Of a stretch of 64,000 bases of DNA, positions 47,281 to 57,545 are shown piece after piece. This DNA comes from Mucilaginibacter sp. GTDB lineage: Bacteria > Bacteroidota > Bacteroidia > Sphingobacteriales > Sphingobacteriaceae. The notes below the pieces were generated by a model. It had not been told where the DNA came from, searched no databases, and saw only the letters and a list, made by a program, of their open reading frames with translations. The stretch spans positions 310,001 through 374,000 of the forward strand of contig NZ_JANYGQ010000032.1 of NCBI RefSeq assembly GCF_025359345.1, given 5' to 3'. How positions within the stretch are numbered: the stretch's first letter is position 1; each line of letters starts with the position of its first letter. The position numbers and the translations under genes were made by a program.

Positions 47281-48168
47281 TTGAGATACGCCGCGATAGA
47301 TATAGGTTCGAACGCAGTCAGGCTACTGATTGCTGACATCATTGAAAACAATGGTTCTGTTTCCTTTAAAAAAAATACACTTATTCGGGTTCCGTTGAGG
47401 TTGGGTGATGATGCTTTTTTGGATCATAAATTATCCGACAAAAAGACGGCCGACCTCATTAAAACCATGCAGGCTTTCAGTAAATTAATGGAAGTTTATA
47501 AAGTGGTTGATTATATGGGTTATGCTACTTCGGCAATGCGCGAGGCGAATAATGGGGGAGAGATAGCTAAACAAATAAAAACAGAGGCCGGGCTGGATAT
47601 TGAAATAGTGCATGGACAAAAAGAGGCGGGGATGATTTACGCCAGTCATGCTGAACAAACTATAGATAAAAGTAAAAACTACCTTTATATTGATGTAGGC
47701 GGCGGCAGCACGGAATTGTCGTTTTTTTCGTCTGGCGAAATGTGGGCTTCACAGTCGTTTAATATCGGCACCATCCGCATGCTCGATAACCAGGATACCG
47801 AAGAAAACTGGAACGATATGAAGGATTTTATTCGCGAAAATACAAAGCAATTTAAAGTGATATCGGGTATTGGTACCGGCGGAAACATCAATAAGCTATA
47901 TAAACTTTCGGAAGAAAAAGATAAAGCGCCTTTAACTTTCGGTAAATTAAAAGCCCTGTACAGTTATTTAACTTCCTTTTCGCTTAAAGACAGGATAAAT
48001 GTGCTGGGTTTGAACCAGGACCGCGCCGACGTAATTATACCCGCCTGCGAGATTTATATGACCGTTATGAAGTGGGCGAACATTAAAAATATATACGTAC
48101 CCACCGTTGGTTTGGTTGATGGTGTTATACAAACACTTATCGAAAAGAACTTTCCAAAGGCTGGTTAA
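47281..48168 (+). CDS. Ppx/GppA exopolyphosphatase family protein (TTG start)
   Basis: YAAIDIGSNAVRLLIADI, YIDVGGGSTELSFF; TTG start at 47281, 3 nt after the ppk1 stop. Confidence 0.92.
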   Translation: MRYAAIDIGSNAVRLLIADIIENNGSVSFKKNTLIRVPLRLGDDAFLDHKLSDKKTADLIKTMQAFSKLMEVYKVVDYMGYATSAMREANNGGEIAKQIKTEAGLDIEIVHGQKEAGMIYASHAEQTIDKSKNYLYIDVGGGSTELSFFSSGEMWASQSFNIGTIRMLDNQDTEENWNDMKDFIRENTKQFKVISGIGTGGNINKLYKLSEEKDKAPLTFGKLKALYSYLTSFSLKDRINVLGLNQDRADVIIPACEIYMTVMKWANIKNIYVPTVGLVDGVIQTLIEKNFPKAG

Positions 48169-48221
48169 ATTTATTTTAAGAAATTATTTAAAAATTAAAA
48201 AACTTATTACTACTTTTGTAG

Positions 48222-48290
48222 TGCCCTCTAAAAGGGCATGTTTTTCATAGGTAGATGTAGGGTCGAGTATTTATATTCGACCCTTTTTTT
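48222..48290 (+). ncRNA. Candidate small RNA
   Basis: TACTTTTG element (48211-48218), hairpin TGCCCT-CTAAA-AGGGCA, terminator AGGGTCGA...TCGACCCTTTTTTT. Confidence 0.45.
48259..48290 (+). terminator. Rho-independent terminator
   Basis: AGGGTCGA GTATTTATAT TCGACCCT TTTTTT. Confidence 0.85.
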
Positions 48291-48320
48291 GTGCCTTTAA
48301 GTCTGTAGATTTGTCGCTGT

Positions 48321-48887
48321 ATGGAAATGAAGAAAAAGATTGTAGTTGCAATTACAGGCGCCAGCGGCTCGATATACGCAAAACTATTGCTTGAAAAGCT
48401 GCAGGTATTGCAGTCGCAAATTGCTGAAGTTTCGGTTGTGATGTCGGATAACGCCAAAGATGTCTGGAAGTTCGAGCTGGATAACGAAGATTATAACAGC
48501 ATCACATACAAAATATATCCCAAAACTGATTTTATGGCGCCGTTCGCATCCGGTTCCGCAAAATTTGATACCATGGTGATAGTGCCTTGCTCAATGGGTA
48601 CGCTTGGTCGTATTGCGGGCGGAATATCAGACGATTTGATTACACGTGCAGCCGATGTAATTTTAAAAGAGCGCCGCAAGCTGATTTTGGTAGCCCGCGA
48701 TATGCCGTTTAACCTTATCCATATCCGCAATATGCAAACTGTAACGGAAGCAGGCGGAATTATTTGCCCGGCCATACCATCGTACTATAGCAAGCCGCAA
48801 ACCATCGAAGATTTGGCGATGACGGTGGTTAACCGCATTATTGATCTTATAGGCTTGGATAATGAGAGTTATCGCTGGGGGAAATAA
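48321..48887 (+). CDS. ubiX: UbiX family flavin prenyltransferase
   Basis: IVVAITGASGSIYAKLLLEKL, MVIVPCSMGTLGRIAGGISDDLITRAADVILKERRKLILVARDMPFNLIHIRNM. Confidence 0.94.
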   Translation: MEMKKKIVVAITGASGSIYAKLLLEKLQVLQSQIAEVSVVMSDNAKDVWKFELDNEDYNSITYKIYPKTDFMAPFASGSAKFDTMVIVPCSMGTLGRIAGGISDDLITRAADVILKERRKLILVARDMPFNLIHIRNMQTVTEAGGIICPAIPSYYSKPQTIEDLAMTVVNRIIDLIGLDNESYRWGK

Positions 48888-48929
48888 CAAGTCGATAGTC
48901 TTAAGTCCGAAGCCATGAGTCGGGATATC

Positions 48930-49688
48930 TCAAAAAAGCTGGAATATACAGGCCGTTAAATTAAAGGCGAAGTGGATGGAAATACCATACCACAAGGTGT
49001 TTTCTTTAATACGTATGTAACCCAAAAATACCGCCAGGGGAAGCAGCCAGACGAGGCCAACAATTTGAAGATGCAGTATCGCGAACAAAAAAGCCGTTAC
49101 ATAAATTGCTTGCTGCTTGTCGGAAATTTTCAGCAGGCTTTGCATCAGGTAACCTCTAAAACCTAACTCTTCAAATACAGCAGGCGTTATCGCAGTAAAA
49201 AATACAATTATGGCGCTGTACAAGAAACCGCTCCCTGTCGCCTTATCAAAAAGTTCATTATTAGGGAAAATTACAACGTTTAGCCAACCCATGGCATAAT
49301 GTATACTAAATGCGCCGGTTATTGTTATGGCCAAATAGGCACACAGTTTTTGCCACGAAAAACTTTGCCAACTGAGCAACTTTTTGTTCTCTCTCCAATT
49401 GATTGCGAAAAAGGCAACTATAGTAATCCATAGTGCCACCTCGAAAAAGAAAGCCCAAAAGGTAGTATCAAAATATTCCACATATTTTGGTAGCGCACAC
49501 GAAACGATTAGGATAATGTAGAAAAGGGTTGCCTGCTTAAGCAAAGGCCATTTACTTTCTGCCTCTTGTAAACCTTGACTATTCTGATGCGCTCCGCATA
49601 TGTTGCAGAATTTACTCTTAGCGTTTAGAGCAACTCCACAATTAACGCAGGCCGGTTTCGCTTCAATTAGATTGTCTTCGAGGTCCAA
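48930..49688 (-). CDS. Zinc-ribbon + CPBP family intramembrane metalloprotease
   Basis: CVNCGVALNAKSKFCNICGA; EELGFRGYLMQSL; FLFAILHLQIVGLVWLLPLAVFLGYIRIKENTLWYGISIHFAFNL. Confidence 0.87.
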   Translation of the reverse strand: MDLEDNLIEAKPACVNCGVALNAKSKFCNICGAHQNSQGLQEAESKWPLLKQATLFYIILIVSCALPKYVEYFDTTFWAFFFEVALWITIVAFFAINWRENKKLLSWQSFSWQKLCAYLAITITGAFSIHYAMGWLNVVIFPNNELFDKATGSGFLYSAIIVFFTAITPAVFEELGFRGYLMQSLLKISDKQQAIYVTAFLFAILHLQIVGLVWLLPLAVFLGYIRIKENTLWYGISIHFAFNLTACIFQLF

Positions 49689-49690
49689 AT

Positions 49691-50236
49691 TTATACTATG
49701 TTATGCTGCCGTTTTATTTTTTCAATGTCAACTGCCGATTTAATACCTTTTATTAAATAGCCTATAATTACGCCAATTATTATCAACGAAACTAAACCAA
49801 TGCTTCCGGGGTTATTAACGATTATTAAAATTTCTACAACTACATACAGTGCCAGGCCCGAAATGAAACATGCTAAAGGCTTTTTCGCACTGTAGCCAGC
49901 CAATGCTACAAATAACATGGCTAATATCAAATTAGGGATTACAATGGCCAACATGTTATCTACTCCCCAAAAATGCCACGTATTCACCAGGCCAGCAAAA
50001 ATAAAATAACCCGCAAGGTAATATAATGTCTCACCTGCGTTTTTTACCCTTTTTGTAAAGGCAACCAGGTCAAAATCAGATTTGTTTTGCCTATAAATGA
50101 ACCTCTTTTGTTCATCGGGAGTGCCTTTTAATGGGTAACCGCAGTTTGCACAATAAACATCAACATCACTAATTGCTGTAAAGCAGCCATCGCAACGTAA
50201 AACCGGGGAAGGGGGTGTAGCAAAAGAATTTTCCAT
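49691..50236 (-). CDS. Zinc-ribbon multi-TM hypothetical protein
   Basis: CDGCFTAISDVDVYCANCGYPLKG followed by several hydrophobic segments. Confidence 0.75.
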   Translation of the reverse strand: MENSFATPPSPVLRCDGCFTAISDVDVYCANCGYPLKGTPDEQKRFIYRQNKSDFDLVAFTKRVKNAGETLYYLAGYFIFAGLVNTWHFWGVDNMLAIVIPNLILAMLFVALAGYSAKKPLACFISGLALYVVVEILIIVNNPGSIGLVSLIIIGVIIGYLIKGIKSAVDIEKIKRQHNIV

Positions 50237-50303
50237 TTAATTACATGGCAAGATTTAAGACCTACTAATATAATTAAATAATAGATTTTTTGGATAATAC
50301 GGC

Positions 50304-51977
50304 TTAATTCAAACCCTCCACAAACACAGGCGTTTCAGTCACTTGTAAAGTGATTTTTCCAATTGTGGTGTTCATATGTTTGCTATCCATCATATCAGCA
50401 CCAATTTTTAAACTGTGGATGTTTGCTTTTTTAGCGCCACCTAAGTCAAGCGTGTAGCTGGCTTTTCGATTTGTTTCGTCGGGGATGGTTAGTACATACA
50501 TGGTTTTATTGCCCAGTTTGTATTGGTCAACCAATGGGTCGTTACTAATGGTTTTGATATAGCTATAGTCGCCCATTAGTCGGGTGGTTTGCAGGATATA
50601 ATCTGCAGCCGGCCTTCTTTTTATCCCTTCGGCAAGGCCTGAGGTGGCGTATTGCGAGGTGCCGCCGGCGTGATCGTCAAATAGCTGGTAAAAAAATACA
50701 CGTTTTACGCCATAACGGATGTACAGGAGCGAGGTGCGTAAAATCCAATCGGCCTGGTTTGCCAGCACAGTTTTCAATCCTATCGATTCGGCTTTTTGAT
50801 AGCTTTCCTGGTTGATGTCGTAACCCGTTTCGGTTACCCAAACTTCGGGATGCCCCGGCAGGGAATTTGCCAGTTTCACAAACTGATTGGCGACCTCACC
50901 AGATATAGACAATTCCGGCGCTATACCAGTGGCTGCCTTCTTTTGCTTCCGTACATCGCCGTTGTTCGAATACAGGTGATAGTTAATCACATCGAAACAT
51001 AAATTAACGCTGCCGTCAGCTTTGAGGCCACGGTTTGTCCTGCACCAGTCGATCATACGTTGCACAAATTTTACGTCGGCGGTTGCCAGGCCGCCCATAA
51101 CCACCTGCATATTGGGGTCGGCGGCTTTTACGCCAACGCCCTGCCCAAGCTTGCCCATATTGCCGTCATAAAACGCTGACATGTTTGCTGCATATTGCTC
51201 GGCAGTTTGATGGGTTTCGTCACCGCCCCACCAGCGGTCGCGCTCGTTGCCGCATTCAATATATTTTAGCAGGCCCATACCTACCAATGGTTCATTCGGT
51301 ATGTCGCCGTTCCAGCGTTTGCGGGTGTCAACTTTTATCAGCGATTTATCAATGTTCTTGTTATAGCCATACCTTGCCGCTAACTGGAAAGCCATTCGCG
51401 CCTGGTCGGCGTATGATGCCGGGTCGTTCAGGCTTTGCCCGTATGCCACCGGGGCATTGTCGTTGTCGCGTGAGCTGGCAGGATAGGTGTTTTGCAGCCA
51501 ATCGGGAATGTTTTTTAAATCCGCCAAAACTAAAATGCCATCCTGCTTACAGCGCTGGTAAATCAGGTCTTCATTCCAGCCTCCGTTATTGGTGGGGTTA
51601 AAGGTGTAATTGCCTTTAGTGGTTTCAACCCGGTTCCAGTTGAGATAATGCCGCATGCCCGAGAAGGTTTTAATCAGCGCCATGTTGTCTTCGTAAATGT
51701 GCTTACGGTCGTTGGGGCTGCCGGGGTTCTCCAAAAAATTCCACTCGTAACCATTTATGCCAAACATATTTTTTAATGGTACGGTATTATTACTGTGATC
51801 AGTATTAAGTTCGGGCTGATTTTTAGCGTCTATTTTATTAGTATCGGGACTGCTGGCCGCTTTGTTTAAATATTCAACACTATCCACTGTAGCTTTCGAG
51901 CTCGAACGGCAATTGATATTAAATAAAACGATGGTTATAACTATAGCAGCAGGCTTGTAAAAGTATCTCCAATTCAT
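50304..51977 (-). CDS. Secreted glycoside hydrolase-like lipoprotein (GH39/GH5-like TIM barrel)
   Basis: Lipobox NINC; YIECGNERDRWW, PEVWVTETGYDINQES. Confidence 0.6.
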   Translation of the reverse strand: MNWRYFYKPAAIVITIVLFNINCRSSSKATVDSVEYLNKAASSPDTNKIDAKNQPELNTDHSNNTVPLKNMFGINGYEWNFLENPGSPNDRKHIYEDNMALIKTFSGMRHYLNWNRVETTKGNYTFNPTNNGGWNEDLIYQRCKQDGILVLADLKNIPDWLQNTYPASSRDNDNAPVAYGQSLNDPASYADQARMAFQLAARYGYNKNIDKSLIKVDTRKRWNGDIPNEPLVGMGLLKYIECGNERDRWWGGDETHQTAEQYAANMSAFYDGNMGKLGQGVGVKAADPNMQVVMGGLATADVKFVQRMIDWCRTNRGLKADGSVNLCFDVINYHLYSNNGDVRKQKKAATGIAPELSISGEVANQFVKLANSLPGHPEVWVTETGYDINQESYQKAESIGLKTVLANQADWILRTSLLYIRYGVKRVFFYQLFDDHAGGTSQYATSGLAEGIKRRPAADYILQTTRLMGDYSYIKTISNDPLVDQYKLGNKTMYVLTIPDETNRKASYTLDLGGAKKANIHSLKIGADMMDSKHMNTTIGKITLQVTETPVFVEGLN

Positions 51978-52097
51978 AGATGGGTGTTCGCGTTACCGCG
52001 TAAATTTAAACATAAAACCGCCTTAATCATCTATCGTAATAGAGTTTAGGGGTGCGGCTTATACGGATTCAACCCCTCTGTGGTTATAGAAACCGGA

Positions 52098-53924
52098 TTA
52101 ATTTACTTCAAATTGTAGCGCACTCAAATATCTGTAAAGCCCCTGCTCGTTGGCAAGTAATTCCTGGTGACTGCCCGACTCCACAATCTTGCCTTTCTCC
52201 AGCACAATTATCTTATCCGCTTCCCGGATGGTCGAAAGGCGGTGGGCAATAATGATTGATGTACGGTTTTTCATTAATTCTTCCAGTGCCTCCTGCACCA
52301 AACGCTCTGATTCCGAATCTAATGATGATGTGGCTTCATCAAGTATCAGTATCGCCGGATTTTTTAGCAAAGCCCTTGCAATGGCTATGCGCTGCCGTTG
52401 GCCGCCTGATAATTTCACCCCGCGTTCACCAACAACGGTATCATATCCTTCGGGGAACGACATAATAAACGCATGCGCATTTGCGCGTTGGGCTGCCTGG
52501 ATAATTTCATCTTCTGTGGCGATAAGTTTACCGTAGGCGATGTTTTCTTTTATTGTACCGCCAAACAGCAAAACGTCTTGTGGCACAATGGCTACCTGGT
52601 TACGGATGTCGGTTAAAGAGTAATCCGATGCCGGCCGGCCATCAAACGATATAGTGCCGTTTTCGGGATGATAAAACTGCAGTATCAACGCCGCCATGGT
52701 TGATTTTCCTGAACCGCTTGGGCCAACTATCGCCACGCGCAGCCCGGCATCGGCATCAAACGAGATGTCGTTCAAAACGGTTAATTCCGGTCTCGACGGG
52801 TAGGCGAACTCCACGTTTGTGAATGACAGGTTACCTTTTATTTTTTGTTGGATGACGTTATCCTTGTCGTTGATAGATACGTCTTCGCCTTTTTCGTCCA
52901 GGATTTCCAGCACCCGCTCACTGGCGCCTACTGCTTTTTGTACATTGGCATACAGATCAGGGAAACTGCCCATGGCACTGCCCACATAGGTGGCGTACAG
53001 GGCAAAAGTAAACAGCTGGCCAACCTCCAACTCATGGTGGCTCACCAGTATACAGCCGTAACCTACGATCGCAACTACAGCGCCGAATAAGCAAAACACG
53101 ATGAAGGACACAAAAATGCCGCGATATTTTGCGCCTTTGATGGCTATATCGGCCACATCGCGAATGTTTTTGCCATAGCGCCCGGCTTCAAAGGCTTCAT
53201 TAACAAAAGCCTTTACATTTGCTATGCCCTGCAGAGTCTCTTCAACAATCGTGTTCGATTCTGCCAGCTTATCCTGTGCCTGCCGCGATAATTTGCGGAT
53301 GAATTTGCCAAAAAATATTGCGAAAACAATTAGCGGCGGCAACAGCACGAGCAAAGCAATAGCAAGTTTTACAGATATTATTGCCATAGCAGCTATACCG
53401 CCTATTAATAAAACGGATTGCCTTATCATTTCGGCGATGGTGGTGGTCAGTGTATCCTGTATTTGTGATAAGTCGGCCGAGATACGGCTGTTTAGTTCGC
53501 CAACCCTTCGGTTCGAGAAAAAATTCATGGGCAGGGTTATCAGCTTAAAATAAGTATCGCGCCGTATATCAGCAAGTGAGCGTTCAGCTACATTTACAAA
53601 CCACAATATCCTGAAAAATGAGACAAAAGCCTGCACAAATAACACGCCAAAGGCAAGCTCCAATATACCCTTTATAGTGCCTGGTAACCAAGGGTTGGTA
53701 TGTGCTCCTTTTGCGGTATCAATCAACCCGCCAATAAACGCCGGGAATGCCAGGCCAACCAGGCTGGATAAAAACAAGAATACCAAACCCGCTATAAACC
53801 TTGCACGGTAAGGTTTAATATAAGCCAGTAACCGAGAAATTTTATGCAGCGTTTGCCTGTTTAGTTTTGCTTTGGGTAGTTCAGCCTCGGGTGCATTGCT
53901 GCTGTTTAATCGTCTTCTTGCCAT
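52098..53924 (-). CDS. ABC transporter, permease and ATP-binding fused (MsbA-like exporter)
   Basis: VGPSGSGKSTMAALILQFY, LSGGQRQRIAIARALLKNPAILILDEATSSLDSESE. Confidence 0.95.
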   Translation of the reverse strand: MARRRLNSSNAPEAELPKAKLNRQTLHKISRLLAYIKPYRARFIAGLVFLFLSSLVGLAFPAFIGGLIDTAKGAHTNPWLPGTIKGILELAFGVLFVQAFVSFFRILWFVNVAERSLADIRRDTYFKLITLPMNFFSNRRVGELNSRISADLSQIQDTLTTTIAEMIRQSVLLIGGIAAMAIISVKLAIALLVLLPPLIVFAIFFGKFIRKLSRQAQDKLAESNTIVEETLQGIANVKAFVNEAFEAGRYGKNIRDVADIAIKGAKYRGIFVSFIVFCLFGAVVAIVGYGCILVSHHELEVGQLFTFALYATYVGSAMGSFPDLYANVQKAVGASERVLEILDEKGEDVSINDKDNVIQQKIKGNLSFTNVEFAYPSRPELTVLNDISFDADAGLRVAIVGPSGSGKSTMAALILQFYHPENGTISFDGRPASDYSLTDIRNQVAIVPQDVLLFGGTIKENIAYGKLIATEDEIIQAAQRANAHAFIMSFPEGYDTVVGERGVKLSGGQRQRIAIARALLKNPAILILDEATSSLDSESERLVQEALEELMKNRTSIIIAHRLSTIREADKIIVLEKGKIVESGSHQELLANEQGLYRYLSALQFEVN

Positions 53925-54000
53925 TTAATGTAATGCTATTTTGAAGGTTAAGACGATTGGCGTTTAAAAATATTTTAACCGCCATAAAGATAAGTATAAA

Positions 54001-54573
54001 CTACCTGCGACTGCTACTTTTGGGGCTTGCGCTACTTGTAGCGCGTTTGCCTTTTACCGGTACACTTTTCTTTCGGCGGAACACTATCATCAGGAAAATT
54101 AAAACAGCTAATACAATTATGGTGATGATCATCATTTTTCGCACTTCCGCTTCGTGTGCATTGTCTTTTTCGGCCTCCAGTTTTAAAGCGCCTATTTGCG
54201 CCCGCAGTTTGTTGATGGTTGACATGTAGCCGAGCGTACTGTTCTCGGTCTCTTTAGTATGCGTCAGTACCTGTTTTTGCTGAAAGGTGCGGTACTCGAG
54301 CAGGATTTTTAACTCACTGTAGATGTCGTTGTCGGTTTTAACAATGTCCATCAAAATTTCGTTGGAGCGACGGATATCTTTTTTTGTTTGTAAGCCGAAT
54401 ATGCCGGTGTGTTTGTCGAGACTTTCATCGTATTGCCCAAACTTCACTGCGCGCTGGGCAAGCATGGTGTTTATTTTTTTACGCTGGAGCTGGTAGGCAA
54501 GGGAATCAGTTTTGAATTGGGCGGATGCTCCGAAAAGTACAAGCGATAAAATGATTGAAAGGAAACTTTTCAT
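54001..54573 (-). CDS. Hypothetical protein with signal peptide and one TM
   Basis: MKSFLSIILSLVLFGASAQFKTDS..., TM MMIITIIVLAVLIFLMIVF, basic tail. Confidence 0.7.
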   Translation of the reverse strand: MKSFLSIILSLVLFGASAQFKTDSLAYQLQRKKINTMLAQRAVKFGQYDESLDKHTGIFGLQTKKDIRRSNEILMDIVKTDNDIYSELKILLEYRTFQQKQVLTHTKETENSTLGYMSTINKLRAQIGALKLEAEKDNAHEAEVRKMMIITIIVLAVLIFLMIVFRRKKSVPVKGKRATSSASPKSSSRR

Positions 54574-55352
54574 TAATCCTCAAAATCAATAATCACACTA
54601 TCACCTAAGCCCAACCCCAGTAAGCCACTGGCATTGCCTTTATTGATAGCAATTTCCAAATGGTCGCTTATACCAAACAAGCAAAGTTTTTCGCCTTCGG
54701 GTACTTCGTTGTAATGCCAGCTGAGGTGATTGATGGTTTCGTTGCGCTTAAATGATAGTGTAAAGCGCCGGTTTTGCTGTACCCGGTTGAAGAACTCTTT
54801 AGTAATATTGGTAATTACGTTTTGGAACGAATCGATATAAATAACCACGCCTTTTATCAGGTTTTTTTCGATAACAGGTTGCAGGTTCATTTTTTTCTCA
54901 AAGTCGCTCACGGGCAGGCCTATTTTGGCAAGGGTGCCTCCCTTAGCGAGGTGACAGGCAGCTTTCACAAAAATATCTGCCAGTGGAAAGTGCAGGAACT
55001 TCAAATCCTGCATGATGTTTAACTCAACAATTTCTTCTGCATCTTCCTCAAACATCAGGCTGAAAATTCCATTATCGGCGCCAACAAAATAATGATTGCG
55101 GTATTTTACAGCCAGGTAGCGGGTCTCGGTATTAAATACGGTATCAATACCTATTAGATGCACCGTTTCGTCCGGAAAATAATAAAAACTATTTTTTAAT
55201 ATGAAGGCGGCCTGCTGTATATTGTAGGCGGCAACGCTGTTGGTAATGTCAACAATGTTAACGGTGGGCAACAATTTTAGGATACTGCCTTTAAGGGCGG
55301 CCTGATAAATATCTTTATCGCCCAAATCAGTAGTTAAAGTTATTATTGCCAT
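54573..55352 (-). CDS. SAM hydroxide adenosyltransferase (DUF62 family)
   Basis: ITLTTDLGDKDIYQAALKGSIL, VHLIGIDTVFN, FVGADNGIFSLM, YIDSFQNVITNI. Confidence 0.9.
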   Translation of the reverse strand: MAIITLTTDLGDKDIYQAALKGSILKLLPTVNIVDITNSVAAYNIQQAAFILKNSFYYFPDETVHLIGIDTVFNTETRYLAVKYRNHYFVGADNGIFSLMFEEDAEEIVELNIMQDLKFLHFPLADIFVKAACHLAKGGTLAKIGLPVSDFEKKMNLQPVIEKNLIKGVVIYIDSFQNVITNITKEFFNRVQQNRRFTLSFKRNETINHLSWHYNEVPEGEKLCLFGISDHLEIAINKGNASGLLGLGLGDSVIIDFED

Positions 55353-55452
55353 TAATTTTTTAGATATTTATCGCTAATCTTGTACGTGCATTTAGTGCCT
55401 ACAAATATTCAATTTTAATTCATAAAAATCTGCAACTAAAAATCAATTTGTA

Positions 55453-56409
55453 TTGAACGAGCTTAAATTGTCAATTGAACAAATCAACCCGGCAGTGCTA
55501 TGGGGACCTAATAATGATCATTTCGAGATCATTAAAAAGCAGTATCCAAAGCTAAAAATAGTGGCCCGGGGGAACGAGGTGAAGGTATTGGGCGACGATC
55601 ACGAGCTGAATATATTCCAGGAAAAGTTTCAACACCTGCTGCAGCATGTTGAGAAATATGAAAATTTAAACATCACCGACCTTGAACGCATTCTTGGGTC
55701 AAGCATCGAAGCGCCAAAGGCGGATACCTCGGCAGATAAGTTTGCCAGCGGCGAGGTTATCGTGTTCGGCCCCAACGGTGTAATGGTAAAAGCTCGTACC
55801 GCCAACCAGCGCAAAATGGTTGATTGTATTAATAAAAGCGATATACTTTTTGCCATTGGCCCCGCAGGTACCGGTAAAACTTATACTGCCGTTGCTTTGG
55901 CTGTAAGGGCGCTTAAAAATAAAGACATCAAACGTATCATATTAACCAGGCCGGCAGTTGAAGCAGGGGAGAACCTGGGCTTTTTGCCAGGTGATCTTAA
56001 AGAGAAAATAGATCCGTACCTGCGCCCTTTATATGATGCTTTAGATGATATGATCCCGGCTGAAAAGCTGAAATTTTATTTGGAAAACCGTACCATCGAG
56101 ATTGCACCATTGGCATTTATGCGTGGCCGTACGCTTGACAATTGCTTTGTGATACTGGACGAAGCCCAAAATGCCACCGATATGCAGTTGAAGATGTTTT
56201 TAACGCGTATGGGGCCATCGGCTAAGTTTATTGTTACGGGTGACGTTACCCAGATAGATTTACCAAAAAAGCAACAGTCAGGTCTGCATACTGCGCTGCG
56301 AATCTTAACCGATATAAACGGAATTGAAATCGTGTACCTAAGCGGCGAAGACGTAGTAAGGCACAAATTAGTAAGGAAAATATTAGCTGCTTACGGCGAT
56401 ATACAATAG
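55453..56409 (+). CDS. PhoH family ATPase (TTG start)
   Basis: FAIGPAGTGKTYTAVALAVRALKNKDIKRIILTRPAVEAGENLGFLPGDLKEKIDPYLRPLYDAL; TTG at 55453. Confidence 0.95.
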   Translation: MNELKLSIEQINPAVLWGPNNDHFEIIKKQYPKLKIVARGNEVKVLGDDHELNIFQEKFQHLLQHVEKYENLNITDLERILGSSIEAPKADTSADKFASGEVIVFGPNGVMVKARTANQRKMVDCINKSDILFAIGPAGTGKTYTAVALAVRALKNKDIKRIILTRPAVEAGENLGFLPGDLKEKIDPYLRPLYDALDDMIPAEKLKFYLENRTIEIAPLAFMRGRTLDNCFVILDEAQNATDMQLKMFLTRMGPSAKFIVTGDVTQIDLPKKQQSGLHTALRILTDINGIEIVYLSGEDVVRHKLVRKILAAYGDIQ

Positions 56410-56414
56410 AGAAG

Positions 56415-56540
56415 GTTCATAGTTCATAGTTAGTGGTTCATGGCCATTTAAGTATGAATTGTGGATTTGAGTTAATTATTGACACGATAGATGAGGCCGC
56501 GGTAGCTGCTATGAACTGTCATCTATGAACCATGAACTAA
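56415..56540. repeat. GTTCATAG-family inverted repeat element, copy 2
   Basis: GTTCATAGTTCATAGTTAGTGGTTCATGGCC ... GCTATGAACTGTCATCTATGAACCATGAACTAAC. Confidence 0.85.
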
Positions 56541-56544
56541 CACA

Positions 56545-57489
56545 ATGAACGCAATAAAACAAACAAACTTCAGCTTCCCGGGCCAAACCAGTTTTTATAA
56601 AGGTAAGGTAAGGGACGTTTATACAATTGATGATAAATACCTGGTAATGGTGGTTAGCGACCGCATATCGGCTTTCGATGTGGTGCTGCCCGAGGCAATC
56701 CCTTACAAAGGGCAGGTGTTGAACCAAATTGCAGCTAAATTTTTAGCAGCAACGTCAGATATAGTGCCTAACTGGGTAGTAAGCGTGCCTGATCCAAGTG
56801 TAACCATTGGCCGCATCTGTGAGCCATTTAAGGTGGAGATGGTAATACGAGGATACCTGGCCGGCCATGCATGGCGCGAGTACAGCGCGGGCAGGAGGCA
56901 GGTTTGCGGTGTTAGTCTGCCCGAGGGCCTTAAAGAAAATGATAAGCTTTCTGAAGCGATCATTACACCTACCACCAAAGCATCGGTAGGGCACGACGAG
57001 GATATATCAAAAGAACAAATACTAGCGCGTGGAATCGTTTCGGCCGGAGACTATGAGCAATTGGAAAAATACACCCGCGCATTGTTTGCACGCGGTACCG
57101 AAATTGCCGGCAAACAAGGTTTAATTTTGGTAGATACCAAATACGAGTTCGGGAAGGTTGGAGACACAATTTACCTAATAGATGAGATACACACCCCTGA
57201 CTCCTCAAGATATTTCTATAGTGACGGTTATAGCGAACGGCAGCAAGCCGGGGAGCCCCAAAAACAGCTTTCGAAGGAATTTGTGAGAAAGTGGCTGATT
57301 GAAAATGGTTTCCAGGGAAAGGACGGGCAAGTAGTGCCGGAAATGACGCCGGAGATTGTTCAATCTATCTCTGAGCGCTATATAGAGCTTTTTGAACAAA
57401 TTACAGGCGAGCAATTTGTTAAGCCCGGTGGCGAAAATGTGTTGGCCCGCGTTGAAAAAGCTATAAATAATGAGCTTGCCGTGTTGTAA
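56545..57489 (+). CDS. purC: Phosphoribosylaminoimidazolesuccinocarboxamide synthase
   Basis: [59 protein letters not shown]-type motif, LVDTKYEFG. Confidence 0.95.
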   Translation: MNAIKQTNFSFPGQTSFYKGKVRDVYTIDDKYLVMVVSDRISAFDVVLPEAIPYKGQVLNQIAAKFLAATSDIVPNWVVSVPDPSVTIGRICEPFKVEMVIRGYLAGHAWREYSAGRRQVCGVSLPEGLKENDKLSEAIITPTTKASVGHDEDISKEQILARGIVSAGDYEQLEKYTRALFARGTEIAGKQGLILVDTKYEFGKVGDTIYLIDEIHTPDSSRYFYSDGYSERQQAGEPQKQLSKEFVRKWLIENGFQGKDGQVVPEMTPEIVQSISERYIELFEQITGEQFVKPGGENVLARVEKAINNELAVL

Positions 57490-57545
57490 TTTTTTTTATT
57501 GTCGACAAAATAATTATATCTTTAGCCTTTAATTTAAACAAGAAA

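Noticed and set aside
48245-48457. 70-aa minus-strand ORF over the ubiX start
   Set aside because: Antisense to ubiX and across a strong terminator.
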